From Acanthochlamys bracteata (Eukaryota > Streptophyta > Magnoliopsida > Pandanales > Velloziaceae), in the NCBI GenBank assembly GCA_019914995.1, contig CM034126.1:5151001-5215000 (forward strand): a stretch of DNA of 64,000 nt, read 5' to 3'. Under the pieces are notes generated by a model, which saw nothing but the letters and a program-made list of their open reading frames with translations, made no database searches and was not told the DNA's origin. A program made the translations under genes and the position numbers. Shown here in pieces: positions 11,601-24,057 of this stretch; position 1 is the first letter of the stretch; the number at the start of each line of letters is the position of its first letter.

Positions 11601-12737
11601 GTAAATGAAATAGATCGAGATCTACTTCATTTACTGATCGGTTTCATTTGTTCTTTTATTTAATTGTTTCTTCCTCTAGGGTTTTGCTTTTTGTTTGTGT
11701 CCTTTGGAGACCAAAATTCTTTATATTTGTTAACAACGGAGAAAAAAAATCATTACTGTTTCGTATTAGAGGAAGAACTAATGATTTTTATTATATGATT
11801 CTTTTTATTTGAATTGTTCTTATTTAACAACAGAATGTCATACCTACGACATACTTCTTTCGTACTCTTTTCCTTTTTATGTACATTAAGAAAGAAACTG
11901 GACCACTACTTTTTGGGTTTTTTTATTTTTTATTTTTTACATTTAGAAGTAAATGCTTTGAGCAAAATATTACTTTCATATAACTTTATCAAAAATTTAA
12001 AATAACTATATAATTAATTTTAAAAACTAATTTTTAAAATTATTACTTTGCAGTAAGTTGCTAAAAAAATATATTATTCGTGATACAGTAATAAGCTTTT
12101 CCTTTTGTCAAATGATATAACTTTAAAATTAAACAAAAACGTTACTTAACAAAGTTCTTTGATTTTCAAATAGGAGTTGGGAGAATTTCTTTTGTTAAAG
12201 GCGTGCATAAGTTATGTGATGAGCTTTTTTTTTATCACATAACTATTGAATGTAGCAGTCATTAGTTTATCTAAACAGATACTAACTCTTGAATGCAGAA
12301 AGTTTTTATTCGAAATTTTAAAAATTAAAAAAAAACTGTCTTTCTGTTTATGAGTAAAGATAAATAAAATTTTTAGTTTTATACGAACAAATATAGATTA
12401 TCATTATATGTTTAAATTGATATAGACGCGGTTATTATTAGTTTACAAATAATAAGAGGTTTGTAAATGCTTATGTAATAATTTTTTTTTGAAATAAAAA
12501 ATATTTTGAAAACTTTTTTGGAAAATAATTTTGATTTTTTTTACTAAAAACTAAAATTATACATATAACGATATATATTATTTGGTATTTTAAAAAATTT
12601 TGAAAGATTATAATATATTATAAAAATTTTATTTAAAAATATGAATAGTTATTTGTAATGAAATGAAATTGAAATGCTTAGCCTAACCTGCTCTAAAAGA
12701 GATGAATGGGGATTTTGCCCAATAGCTAACATGCAAA

Positions 12738-12807
12738 GGCACCAAAAAATTTCAAATGGTTTCTAAAGCATTACAACTTGAAAATGGTTAGCCATTTCAT
12801 AGGTGCC
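12738..12807. repeat. Short imperfect inverted repeat (foldback)
   Basis: GGCACC followed by AAATGG on the left arm is mirrored by CCATTT followed by GGTGCC on the right, around a loop of about 32 bases. It could be a tiny foldback element; function unknown. Confidence 0.4.
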
Positions 12808-14879
12808 AAAATTTCCATTTTTCATATTAGCTTGACGCAAAGTACTTTTTATAGAGAAGGTTGCTCAAACGGTACTTTTAATTTTGACTGAATTATAAAA
12901 GATTTCTGCATTTGAATTACTTATGAAATAATTTTGTAATAATGGTTTTATTTTGCGTATCAAATAATTTCACTTTTTATGCAAAGATCAATAGTTCACA
13001 TATTTAAATATATTTTTACTTACATGATTAGGAAAGATAATTATTTAAATCTATCACTCCAAAGTTTTCAATATATTGAAAATTTGAATTAGAAAGATTC
13101 ATACAAAAATTCTATAAAATGAAGTATGGATCATAATATTTTTTGTCACAAAATAAAATTCAGTCAAACTCATTTTTTTAAAAATTAATTATACATAAGA
13201 TTAAATTATTAAATTAAAATATTTGTTTAATTATTTAAAAATTAATATATTTTATATATAAATATATATTTATTTTAATATTCAGTCAATATGAATTATA
13301 ATTTCACAAAATCATGACTTATTTTGTCTAGCCTAACTCGCTCAATTTATAATTACCTAATTTATTTTTTAATTGGGCATCATTTTGAAGTCCTTTTATT
13401 TCTAATTTGGATCTAGTCGGAAGCTTAATATTATAAAATATATTATAACATATTATGTATAAGATGCTATAGTATAACCCAGAGCCTTAACCTAAGCTCA
13501 TAAGTTCAAAACCAACGACCACTAGTGATTAGAATCTCAACAAATTCATAGTTTAACTAGTTGGAAGAATTATAATTACTAAAAGTTTTTCTACTACCGA
13601 TGATTGAACTACAATCATGAATCATCACATCATTTAGCTCAACTGCATTCCCTCGTGCACCTTGTGCAAATCAGCTTAGGGTCATTTTCCACCCTCCCGT
13701 GACCAGACTTGCAAAAGTCAAGACTGAACTTCTTTTGCATGTTGAAGCCATTTATTGTATAATTTGCATGTTGTTGTTCGAGTCACTTCCATGTTTGTTT
13801 AGACGTCAAAGAATGATCGTGTACAAGTTTTCCGCATTAAGAAGGAGATTTTTTTTTAATTTACATAAAGTGACTTTTTGAAAAATAAGTCTTTAAGAAA
13901 CTAATTGTGATGAATAAATTATTATGATAAAATATAGAAGGTCATAGATAAATAAGTTTTTGATAAACAACTAATCTTTAGACGCAAAAGAAAGAACACA
14001 ACTAAAGTGTGCACTTGCAATTAGATACTGTTTAAAATTACTTTTCATTTATTTTTATTCTAATTTTTTATTTTATATTTTTGAATAATTTTATTATAAT
14101 ATATTATATTTTTTATAAAAATTAAAAAATATAAGAAATTTATGTCATAAATTTTATTATTTTTTTAAGATAAAAAGTAAAAAAAATTTTAAAATATATT
14201 TCTTCCAACAAAATTCTGTTTTGAAAATAAATTTTCTAATAAAAAATATTTTAAAAAATAAATTTTTTTATCTAAATAATAATAATACTTCATAACGTAA
14301 AAGTTTTTCATATTTTTTAAAATTTTAAAAGTTTTGTAGAATATTTTGAAATTTTTATTGAAAAATGTAAAACAAATTAAAATAAAAAGAGTTTATAAAT
14401 AATGCCAAACATATAATTAGTGATATACCTCAACCGAGTCGTTTTGTTTCTAATTTATTCATCAAACAAGAGGCTCCATGTTCTCTAATCAACTATTACA
14501 TAACCCTATACATCTTGCAGTAATATTCAGCGGTAGTTTGGATTGCTTAAAATAAAGTTTTTTAAAAAAAATTATTTTAAAACTAAACTAATAATAAATT
14601 TATTTTATCTAAAAGATAATAACAAGTATATAAGAATTATACGATCTAGAATTTATTAAATTTTTTAAAATATGTAAAATGTTTAAATTTTTTTAAAAAT
14701 ACTATGAAAAAATTTATTTAAAAAAAAATCAGAAAATGAGATGGAGAATACTTGGACACTCCATTATGAGTACAGCTAGTGGCAACAGTGGTTGAAGAAC
14801 AGCTTCTTCGGTTCACGCGCTCCAAGATTGGACATAGAACGAGCGTTCAAACTTACGATAGCAATTGAACCTGAAATCG

Positions 14880-15065
14880 CTTATTTTTTATTTTATATTT
14901 TTAATAAAATTTTTAGAATATTTTATAAATTTTAAATTTTTATTTAAAAATACAGAAAAATTTATATCGTAAAATTTTTTAATTAATTATTTTAATTATT
15001 TTTTTAATAATAAAAATAAAGTTTATTTTTTAAATATTTTTTGTTTTAGGAAAACTTATTTTCAG
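14880..15065. repeat. Family C AT-rich block upstream of ATL copy 3
   Basis: Has the shared word order (TTATTTTTTATTTTATATTT through TTTAAATTTTTATTTAAAAA) and ends about 125 bp before the ATG of the third ATL gene, so it may form part of that gene's promoter. Confidence 0.4.
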
Positions 15066-15190
15066 TGACAACTTCAAAATGCTAGTAAGAAAAACCGAAC
15101 GTTTTTATTTCTTAAAACTGTGAACTCTTCCTGCAAATTTATGACAGTTCTCATAACAAGAACTGCGCTGCAGTAGTAGAAGATCAGAGA

Positions 15191-15598
15191 ATGCCTCACA
15201 TGGGCCTGCTGCTTCTGTTTCTCGCCCTGTTCATGGTGTGCGCAGGCATGGGGTTGATTTTCTCTATCTACATCTGCCTGCTCTGGTACACCACTCTTCA
15301 GGTAGCTCAACGTGGAACTGCAAATAAGCCTTCGCCGGTAAAGGGACTGTCCTCAGAGGAGCTACGGCGACTTCCAGGTACCGCAGACGGTGGCACGGTA
15401 GGAGCAGGGACGGACTGCGCCATTTGTTTAGAAGATGTCGAAGACGGGCAAGCAGCAAGGGTTCTGCCTTATTGCATGCATGTTTTTCATCTAACCTGTT
15501 CTGATGCATGGCTCGCCAACCATCCGGCGTGTCCTGTCTGCAGGGCGAACCTTGTTGTTCCTCCGGTTCCGTCACCGCCGCTTCTTTCGGCTGTTTAG
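15191..15598 (+). CDS. ATL-type RING-H2 finger E3 ubiquitin ligase (copy 3)
   Basis: Single exon, 135 aa, ATG at 15191. Residues 5-34 are a hydrophobic membrane segment containing FMVCAGMGL, close to the FMVCLGMSM of copy 1. Residues 52-62 (GLSSEELRRLP) are the GLD-like motif. Residues 76-117 are a complete RING-H2 with ATL spacing; the residue after the third Cys is Met (CMH). The tail is short and Pro/Val-rich. Copies 1 and 3 share more of the membrane segment with each other than with copy 2. Codons are more GC-rich than the surrounding DNA, as in the other copies. No TATA box is obvious because a family C repeat ends close upstream, so regulation may differ from its sisters; that is inference. 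Confidence 0.9.
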   Translation: MPHMGLLLLFLALFMVCAGMGLIFSIYICLLWYTTLQVAQRGTANKPSPVKGLSSEELRRLPGTADGGTVGAGTDCAICLEDVEDGQAARVLPYCMHVFHLTCSDAWLANHPACPVCRANLVVPPVPSPPLLSAV

Positions 15599-15645
15599 AA
15601 TGGCCCTTGCATAGAGCTTGTGTTTAAATGCCTTTGATTTAGAGC

Positions 15646-15870
15646 GCGTTTGGATGAGCTTATCAAACGCTACTTTTTTATTTTTTTTATTTTACATTTT
15701 TTAATATATATTTTATAATTATATAAAAAATTTATTTAAAAATTTAGAAAGTATAAAAAAAATTTTATTTTTTTATTATATTTTTTGGAAGTAAAAAAAT
15801 ATTTAAAAATACTTATGAAATAAAATTTTTCTGAAATAGAAAGTATTTTTAATTTTTTAATTAGTTCATC
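15646..15870. repeat. Family C AT-rich MITE
   Basis: Begins GCGTTTGGATGAGC about 50 bp after the stop codon of ATL copy 3 and carries the standard interior. The right end is degenerate. It may lie within that gene's 3' untranslated region. Confidence 0.45.
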
Positions 15871-17157
15871 ATATGTATGTATAGAGTAGAGAACTGATTA
15901 AGTATATATGTCCATGCATATATATGTACTTTTCGTGTTAACTACTGTAACTAATTGTGATTTATAAAAAGATCTAATATTGTTTGATGCATTTGGTTCA
16001 GTTCTTATAAATTAACTATTTCGTTTTGTCATCTCTTTCTTGCTGCATATCAATATTCCTTTACCCCGTGATACTCAATTAGATCGCAATGTTGTTTACA
16101 CGATGGCAGTTGTCTATGGATACCCAAAATCGCTGAAGAAGGTTGTAACCTTCATGTCGATAAGCTTCAGAAATTATTGATATTCGCTTCCCTCGCCTCA
16201 TCTCAATACAGAACCTGACAATTAACGTTATATTCACTTCTAAGTTCATATGGCCATTGTGTTCTCTATATGTAACACATAGAATGAGATAGTGACCATC
16301 TGCTGGTTGGCATGGTTATTCTTTGGGAGCTATGGAGTCTCAGAGGGGAACCTGGGGATTTTGAGTTTAAAAATAGAAGCCAACTTCAGATCTTACTCTC
16401 TGTTAATCGTGTTATCTATTCTGGACAGGGCAGGCGCGCTTGTGGCTTCGAAGAACTACAAGAAGAAGAAGAAAGGCACGCGAGTGTATCTCGTTTGCTT
16501 CAGTATAAGCTCTGTTGAGTTAACTCCTTCCTTAACTCCAGTATTTTTACCTTTGATTTGGATGCTAATCTTATACTTCTGTTGGTTTTGTTGTATCTTG
16601 ATCATGTACTTCTTGTTTATCATGATTGATGACAAATTTTTATTAATGAAATGCACAGACGATGCCTGTTTACTTAAAAAAAAAAACGAAGAACAAAAAT
16701 ATACATTGAAATCTCTTCGTTTTTGATATATAATAATTTATGCTGTAGTCATTAATTAAACAATGTAAATAACTTCTACCTAACTTCACGTGCGGAATTA
16801 GTTTTCTGGGACAAATATAAGAGGTAATGTTTTGGATAACATGAGCTGAGGTGTCTAAGAAAGTCAGCTCTAAGAACTGATGCCCGGTTCCAGTTATAGT
16901 GGGATCCTCCAACCAGACCGTCCTATGGATCCAAAACTTATCGACTTGTAAGCAAAACAACTAATCCAGTTTGATCTGGCGACTCATTTATCTGGGTAGA
17001 CCCGAGCCATTTAAAATAAAAGAACTCTGTAAACTGGACGGTTATATAATGGATGGAATTTGCAATCGTAAAAACTATCTTTCCCTCCAAGAACGGTCGT
17101 GTCGCTACCTAATTGACATCATACTTTCCTCTCTAAAAGCAATAGCAGCTTTCGAGT
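15871..17157. other. Noncoding stretch with a LINE tail
   Basis: Open frames here (16292-16726, 16670-16960, 16971-17177) show no family resemblance. The only explained piece is the LINE-like tail at 16449-16694. Confidence 0.5.
16449..16694 (+). mobile_element. 5'-truncated LINE-like insertion with poly(A) tail
   Basis: The 8-mer CGAAGAAC occurs at 16449-16456 and again at 16687-16694, directly after an 11-A run (16676-16686). Between them lie about 230 bp ending TTATTAATGAAATG...TACTT plus poly(A), the style of plant LINE 3' tails. This layout (short truncated body, A tail, matched flanks) fits target-primed reverse transcription. No reverse transcriptase remains. Confidence 0.45.
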
Positions 17158-17404
17158 GCGTTTGGCGTGGTTTATAAAAAACTACTTATTAATTTTTATT
17201 TATTTTACATTTTTTAATATATATTTTATAAATATATAGAAATTTTATTTAAAAATTTAAAAAATGTAAAAATAAAATAAAATTTATTTTATTATATATT
17301 TTTATTATTTTTTTAAAAATAAAAAAATAAAATTTATTTTTTAAAAAATAAAAATATTTTTATTTTTTAAAAAAATTTTATTTTATAAGTAATTTAAATA
17401 TACC
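17158..17404. repeat. Family C AT-rich MITE
   Basis: Opens GCGTTTGGCGTGG and has a complete A/T-only interior ending TTATTTTATAAGTAATTTAA. It is one of the best preserved copies on its left side. Confidence 0.5.
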
Positions 17405-19439
17405 TTCATTAGTCGTCGTCTTTGGGTTCAGTTTTAATCACTTCGTGGATGAGGTTCGGCTCGAGCTCTCCTCCTCCTCCGACGACTGACGCAGACACGA
17501 GACCAAATACTGTTAATATGGCTAATATCGACGTTCCCCATGAAGACTATTGCTTAGTGGAAAATTGTTTTTTCTTTCCTTTTCTCGTTGGTGTTTTGTC
17601 AGTAGTGAATAAAATTTTTGATTTCAGACATCTTTGTGTGGAGTTGATGAGTTGTGTTTTCTTATCTTTACTCTTGAAAGCAAAATGCAGTAGCTGGTCA
17701 TGTAATATAATCACTTCTGGACAAGAAATCATACCAAATCAAAAGTGCTTCTCGAAACAAAAAATAAAAATACCGGTCTTCTTGCTCCGACACTTCAATC
17801 TCTTACTAACTTCATGGAATAACCAAACCAGCTGAAGAACTCCATATCATTTCTAGCCAACAGTCTTCAGTAAGTTATGAACAAGGTGAGGAATGGCAAT
17901 CTTTGGTTCAGGTTTAATAGTAAGTTGGACCTGAATTTGGTTGGGCCTCCTGAACTTGAAAAAAAAATAAAGTTGCACACTGCTTGGACCTCCTCAAGTT
18001 GACTTCAACATCTACTTATCTGGTACTGTTACAATCTTGACCCAATAAGTCACACGTTGATCTGCCGAATTAGTCTGCGATCCGGACGTAATTCCAGATC
18101 GATCGACGGGTCAAGTCTTACAACATTCGTAATGGGTAACTGAACCAACGTTTAGTTTGACTTTGATAATGCTGTGTGTACATATAAATATAAAATGATT
18201 GAATATTCTACTTTTAAATTAATTATGTTATCTCTAATCAATAAGTAAACTTTAAATCTGTATATTAGTTGTACACGAAGTTTTCAAGCAAAAAAAGCTT
18301 TACCCTATGGATGGAGAAATTGAGAACTTTGAATCTACATATTAATGCAGACGAAGTGCTCAAGCAAAGATCTCTGCGTCATGGATGAAAATTGAAACTG
18401 CTAAGTGCCAATTTCTTAGAAACAAAAAAGAGTCACTAACTTCGACCGTAGTTGACAAAGATATTGGATATATAAACAGGAGCTTTATCTGAGAATGAAA
18501 TATATGAAGCTGATGCTTTTGTACTAACTATTAAGATATCTGTTATTTAGTCAGTTGGATGAGTTATTTTTTATGTATTTGATTGCCTGAAATCTATTGC
18601 TTGAAGCCAGTAAGATATCTCCTACGTATTTCATTGGTATTCAATTTATGTATCACGTATTTGAATTGGTACTTAACTGATTTGTTTGGTTTGAACCGTT
18701 GTGTCGCTGGAACTTTGATAGTGAATGAGATCTCTTCCTGTTGAAAACTCATACCTTGGTTCGCTTTCGACGTTGGCTTCCTAGCTATGTCAATTTCATC
18801 ATTACTCGGATTGCCCATATGGTTCCATTTTTCGTACATGAAACGTAGGCTATGCATATTGTAGTCTCACTTTACAGAAGCAAGTCTTTGAAAAACTTTG
18901 CGGCAATTAAACGATCAAGCAAATATGATAGGGTGAGCACACTTGTGAATCATTGGCACGCCATTCCAGCTGACAGCAAACATTATAAACAATAATTGCA
19001 TCAACATTTTATTACAATTGAAGAAACAAATGTAATACATAAAGGGCAACTAAAATACGATCAAGATAGCATTTTGATCCAAGCAGATAGAGGGATGTCC
19101 CAGTGCACCAAAATCTTCTTTCATAATGTAATTAATTAGCAAAGACAGTCGGAATATACGATGATAAGAGATGACAGAACTTTAAAAGAGAAAACCATTG
19201 CATGTCGACTACCGCCCACATCTTCGTTATCAACAAACAATTACAATTCGTGGACACGAGCCCATCCATACACCTATCTAGCTTGGCTCATTGTCTGATA
19301 GTACAATGAGCACTGCATTGGTACATCTAACAAGTCTAGTTACACAAAAGAATATTATGTTAAATTTCTCATTTACAATTTGGTAAGCCAGTTAAAGAAT
19401 TTGGGTCAACTGAAGATCTAGAATGTGACTCAGGTTACA
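17405..19439. other. Noncoding region 3' of the DNAJC17-like gene
   Basis: It probably includes the 3' untranslated region of the minus-strand gene that stops at 19440; a reverse-strand AATAAA-like signal occurs near 19007. A degenerate two-unit tandem repeat lies at 18255-18408. Open frames at 17422-17835 and 18594-18857 are not recognised and are not called genes. Confidence 0.5.
18255..18408. repeat. Two-unit degenerate tandem repeat, 77-bp period
   Basis: Unit 1 (from 18255) and unit 2 (from 18332) align through AATCTRYATATTA, ACGAAGT, TCAAGCAAA, ATGGATG and GAAATTGA-like blocks, with many substitutions. It is an old duplication. Confidence 0.55.
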
Positions 19440-22400
19440 TCATCCCTTAGCTGTTCCACCACCAGCAGCTTTCTGAAAGAAAAATAGAACAGTCCATAAC
19501 TCATTCAACAATGGTATTGCATAAGATGACCTAAAATAACTACAAGATGTTAATAATCATTTTGGCATAACTTCTTCACATTTGCTATTCTGATAAACTA
19601 GCAAATCAGATCAGGATTAGAGTCAAGAGGCATGGAGCTCTATCCTACTGCCTCCCATCTGTAGATAAGAACTAACTAAACATGCTACACACGGCCAGTA
19701 ATACCTAATTGTATGCAGCAATCAGTATTACTGGTACTGTCACGGAACACCCTGAGCCCTAAACAAACAACTTACACATCGGTTTTGCATCCACAGCATT
19801 GACAGCCAATTAACAAGTATACCAAACTTTTAAGGTGAATTATACATTCTCAGGGAACTGAAGTTCAATTATTTGATTTAAACTATCTTAATATTTACAA
19901 ATGCAATGAACATTATTACTTTTGAAAGTAAAATCACAAACGTGCCTGAAATTACACCCCCATATACATCCTACTGAAACGATATACATGCAATGCCTTC
20001 TGCAAGGGTAGACTAACAATTACATAAAACTTTATGCTGAGCAGTAGCACGCATGGTATCGCAAAGAAACAATGTTCAGAACTCACCACAACCCAGATTA
20101 ACAGATTGACATTATCCAAGGGCAAATACTTATAGATTGACCTTTGTAAAGATGAACACAAGTATTATAAAAGAATTTCCCACAAAAGTAACCAAAAGAA
20201 AAATGGCACTACATAACCTTTTATACAATTTTCATTCTACACATCCCACCAGAAAAAAACTGTTCATATTAAATTATGAATCTATGAGTATAGTGGAGAT
20301 GAAAGGTAAATAACTTCATACCTTTTTCAATTTCTCCAAGATAGAAGCCTCATAGTTCTGGAAGCCAGCTCCAATTATATTCCCAAGGTCTGAGTTGCCA
20401 GTGTCAGCACGGTCTCCAGAAAAAGTGTTTGATGAACTTGAAGTGGCCAGAAGAACAAGTAGTGGATTGCTGACGTCTCCAACCATACTTTGTGTTGCCA
20501 CAACCTATTAACATAAAATGAATATGAGATAATTTTTATTAAAGTCGAAATACATATAATCATAACTTATGCATGGCAATCAAAGTCACGACTTAAATCA
20601 TAAAAATCGGTCGATTTTATGATTGTACATCAAAAAAATATCAGAGTTTACACAAATCACAATTTAGTGGAATCGTGACAATTTAATGATATCATCCTTT
20701 GTGTTTCCCCACATGGCTTGCTTGACTTCTGCTCATTAGCCTCCCTATTTTCCTTTTCATTTCTAATTTGGCTTCTTTCTTGCTTGCGTGAATTTCCTGT
20801 GAAATTGCGATTTAAATCGTAGAATCATTAACATCGCGACTCTAAGGCAACTTTAAGCGATTTCAGAAAAAAAGGGTTTTTTTTGTAAAATTTGAAAGGG
20901 TTTTTTGTAAAATTTAGAAGGGATTGTGTAAAAATCGCATTTTGAAGGAATTTTCGGTAAATGCTGGACAGCTCCGTTGTATACTTTGGATGGGGATTTT
21001 AAAAAAAAATTATAAAAATATTTTTAAAGGAATTAAAAAAACTTTTATACAACATTTATCGGTATGTAACAAAATCTTACGATTTTACGATCCTATTTTA
21101 CTGACTAGAAATGATTCTAACTTAATATCCTGATTTTGCAACCTTGAATGTATGTTTTCAAAGTTTGAATCAATTTAAATTAACACATATCAAGTACTTT
21201 CATATATACACTGTTTAAGTATGAAGAATCATTGGAGAAATGGAGTACAAGATAGAAGATCCAAGATTAAACATGTAGTGCAATATATAACTTCCCATTG
21301 GGTCTAAGCAAAAAGAGCTACCCGATTAATAAAAAACAAAATATGAAAACATCCCTATATGCTTTCATGAAGTTTCATGGAAAGAATGCGTCGAGATAAC
21401 AACATTGTTTCTGCATCAAGTCTATTCCACAATATCTATATATTGAGGTAGGCCTCAATGTAATCTATTATAGTTCTGAAGTTTATAGATAGTTTGCGCA
21501 GCCTCATGATCGCATAGACATTATGGAAACCAAAAGGGGTGCAAGCTCCAAAGAGAGATAAGAGACAGTTTCTGACATGAAGTTAATTGATTTTAAATGG
21601 CTAAAGGAAGAAATCATACTTCACACCAACAAAACTTTGAAGGTATGACCTTCTGACAAATACCACAACACTGTCAGAGAACCTATGTAATTAAATGAAC
21701 ATGGGAATAATTAGGGTGCACTATTTTTGGTTATTTTTCTCTTCCCAAATTTCACAACTTCCCAGACCATTATTGTCTCTATCTAACAATGCAACCACAC
21801 CAATGCCTACAGCAATCACGAGGGTAAATGGTACCTACAAGTGCATATCATCCACATATGAACTGTGCAAAACTCATGTCTATTTAAATCTGCCAAGATA
21901 TGCTCTTAGGAGAAATTCCGACCTTGAAAATGCAGCAGTACACCTGAATGAACCATTAGTCCTATGATTACTAGAGTTTACTCTAAGCTGATTCAAATTA
22001 AAAGTGATACCTTTTGGCTAACCAAATATTAGATTAGAGCATTAGATAACTCACCGCCGCTTCCTTTGTAGACATGACGATTACAGCAGATCCCTTCTTT
22101 TTTGATGCCTTTGAGCTGATAAGGATGTCTTCAACTTCTCCAAACTTTTCAAAAAGCTCTTTCAGTCTGGCGTAGCTATAATTACCACCTTCTTTGTCCC
22201 ACGAGACTTTTAATACCCTCTCCTTATCCACAGTAGGCCTTGTGTTTTGTCCTTCCTTCTTCTGCCAAGACAAATAAACAATGGAAAGGAAGTGTGAGTT
22301 GAACCCACATCAAAAAAAAAAAAAAAAAGAAGGAAAGAAAACAAAGAAAGGAACACCAAATGCTTGGACAGGTCAATCGCATATGCTAAAGCTAAACTCT

Positions 22401-23289
22401 TTTCCCTAAGCTAAGGTGAAAGAATGAAATTTTTAACTTTCAATGCACTTTCTTCTGAGCACTTTTCTATATTGTTATAGCAATAAACCTCACAAATCTA
22501 AAAAGGAGGGAAACTAGAACTACGGCAATACAGCACAATTTCTTTCAGGAGTTTACCAAATCTTCAGTGATGCATTGTATTCTAGTACATATGCACTAAA
22601 AAGAAAGCAAATTTTCTATTAATGAGTATAAAAGTTCATAACAGCAAAAGACACTTTTCTGAAGGTTCACTATGCATCACAATGTCCTCTACTACAATCC
22701 AAACCTCTCTTTTCCTCAGCAGAAGTTGCAGTAACTATTAACAACCACTTTCAATCAGCCACAGTTAAAAAGTAGCAGTTAGTCTCACCGTGGAATTAGT
22801 CGCAGGACTCACACCAGCGGTAGTTTTCCTAGCTTTCTTAGCTTTCATTTCAGCAATTTCACGCTGCAGCTCCGCTGCAAAAGTAGCCTCCTTTCTCCTC
22901 GCCGTCTCACAGGGGTCCAAATCACCCTCCGCCGCAGCTCTCCGCTCTCTCTCATCCAAATCAGCAGCAGCTGCTCGCCGCTTCGAATCGCGCAACGAAT
23001 CCCGGCGAACTCGATCAGCGAGGACGCGAATTTTGGCGTCAAATTCTCTGCGGGAGGACTCATTGCGGAGGATTTCAAAGGAAGAGGTGAGGCGTTGGAA
23101 GTCGGCGGTAGCGTTGGGGTCGTCGGGGCGTTTGTCTGGATGTCGAACACGCGATTGATTCCTGTAGGCTCGTTCGATTTCCTTCAACGTCAGAGCGGCG
23201 CCTTCTTCGCCGGATGGAAGCCCTAGATTGACGTAGTGATCGAGATCCTCGTCATCGTATGGCTTTCTCTTCGCCGCCGATGAAGACAT
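19440..23289 (-). CDS. DNAJC17-type J-domain/RRM protein, four exons
   Basis: Exons 22789-23289, 22055-22261, 20322-20504 and 19440-19472 join in phase 0 to give 307 aa; each intron has GT-AG ends. Exon 1 has a J domain at about residues 17-86 with HPD at 50-52, then a charged coiled region (about 85-155). Exon 2 encodes an RNA-recognition motif (LKVSW as RNP2-like, KGSAVIVM as RNP1-like). Exon 3 is Ser-rich and ends in a helix; exon 4 is ten residues rich in Gly and Ala. J plus RRM in this order is the hallmark of DnaJ subfamily C member 17, a nuclear cofactor linked to pre-mRNA splicing and Hsp70. Intron 2 is long (1,550 bp) and carries a transposon-like insertion (about 20572-21146). The small terminal exon is chosen because it gives a clean acceptor, phase and stop. 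Confidence 0.88.
20572..21146. mobile_element. Transposon-like insertion in intron 2 of the DNAJC17-like gene
   Basis: The left edge GGCAATCAAAGTCACGACTT is partly mirrored by the right edge read in reverse complement (GGTTGCAAAATCAGGATATT). The interior is rich in words such as ATCGTAGAATC, AAAATCGGTCGATTTTATGA and TTACGATTTTACGATCC, a subterminal-repeat style seen in hAT- and Mutator-like elements. Flanks ATGCAT and ATGTAT are similar. Limits are approximate and superfamily unresolved. Confidence 0.45.
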
Positions 23290-23889
23290 TGTGGCGGCGG
23301 CGAAGCAGAAAAGGAAAGTCAGAGGAGAGAGATGATGCTAAGCAAATGGAATATAAATCAGCCCCAGTCCGAGTTCGAGTTCGAATATTTAGCTTTTTAA
23401 ATATTACAAGAAAAAAAGATGATTAAACTCGGGTGTGAACATAAATTTACGGCACGTTTTCTAACCCTACTTTTTTTTTCTAAATTTAAATTTCCGAACT
23501 ACATTATATATTTCAGTTATTACTGTGAAATTACTTTATTTATGCAACAAACTATATTTCTATTATATTTTATTTTAAATTCTATTTTATATATTAGAGT
23601 TACTAATCTAAATTATATTTTAATTTAAATTATTTTTTATGAATTTTAATTTTATAACATTTCTTTTTAGAAAACTCAAGTTGCATACTGTTTGAATGAA
23701 TACCATCAATTGCAAGTGAAATCAAAGGATCTCCATCTTTAATAAACATTGTTGATTAGTTATGCTATCCACTTTCTTTTATCAGAAGAGTATGTGTTCA
23801 GGACTGTGGCATAGTTGAACTCGTTCAATTTCCTTCAACTTGAGACTCGCAATAGTTTCACTGCCTGAAGGCCAAACTTCTGTACTAAT
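23290..23889. other. Intergenic: DNAJC17-like promoter and AT-rich DNA
   Basis: A reverse-strand TTTATATTCC about 60 bp upstream of the ATG at 23289 could be the TATA element of the DNAJC17-like gene. The block 23450-23680 (from GGCACGTTTTCTAACCC) is AT-rich and may be another MITE, but clear ends are missing. No gene. Confidence 0.4.
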
Positions 23890-24039
23890 TGTTGGCGTGA
23901 GTCAACATATATTTAGATATTCTAGTTATATTAGAGACTCTTTATTTATTTAGAACTTCCGTTACTTGTTATATTGAAGACTATATATATACTTGTATGT
24001 TTATTAATTGATGGAATATGATTGAACATAATTTCATCA
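23890..24039 (+). repeat. 5' LTR of the copia element
   Basis: A 150-bp direct repeat beginning TGTTGGCGTGAGTCAA and ending ATTTCATCA. It contains AT-rich TATA-like sequence (ATATATATACTTG). Confidence 0.85.
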
Positions 24040-24057
24040 TGGTACCAGAGCAAAATC
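24040..24057 (+). other. Primer-binding site of the copia element
   Basis: TGGTACCAGAGC directly follows the 5' LTR and is close to TGGTATCAGAGC, the usual complement of initiator-Met tRNA in plant copia elements. Confidence 0.8.

Larger units (their letters stand above)
11601..15190. other. Intergenic region between ATL copies 2 and 3
   Basis: No supported gene. A small foldback lies at 12738-12807. Family C-type blocks occur near 14030-14400, 14530-14760 (inverted orientation) and 14880-15065. The rest, including 13300-14000, is AT-rich with no open frame that resembles a protein family. Confidence 0.55.

Noticed and set aside
16292..16726. 144-codon plus-strand frame
   Set aside because: It starts in unremarkable sequence and runs through the LINE-like tail and poly(A); no conserved motif.
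17422..17835. 137-codon frame with a Pro/Thr-rich start
   Set aside because: It begins at a non-ATG codon; from the ATG at 17449 it is Pro-rich for about 25 residues and then becomes random. No splice partner or family seen.
18594..18857. 87-codon minus-strand frame
   Set aside because: No family resemblance; it lies 3' of the DNAJC17-like gene in sequence with no matching exons.
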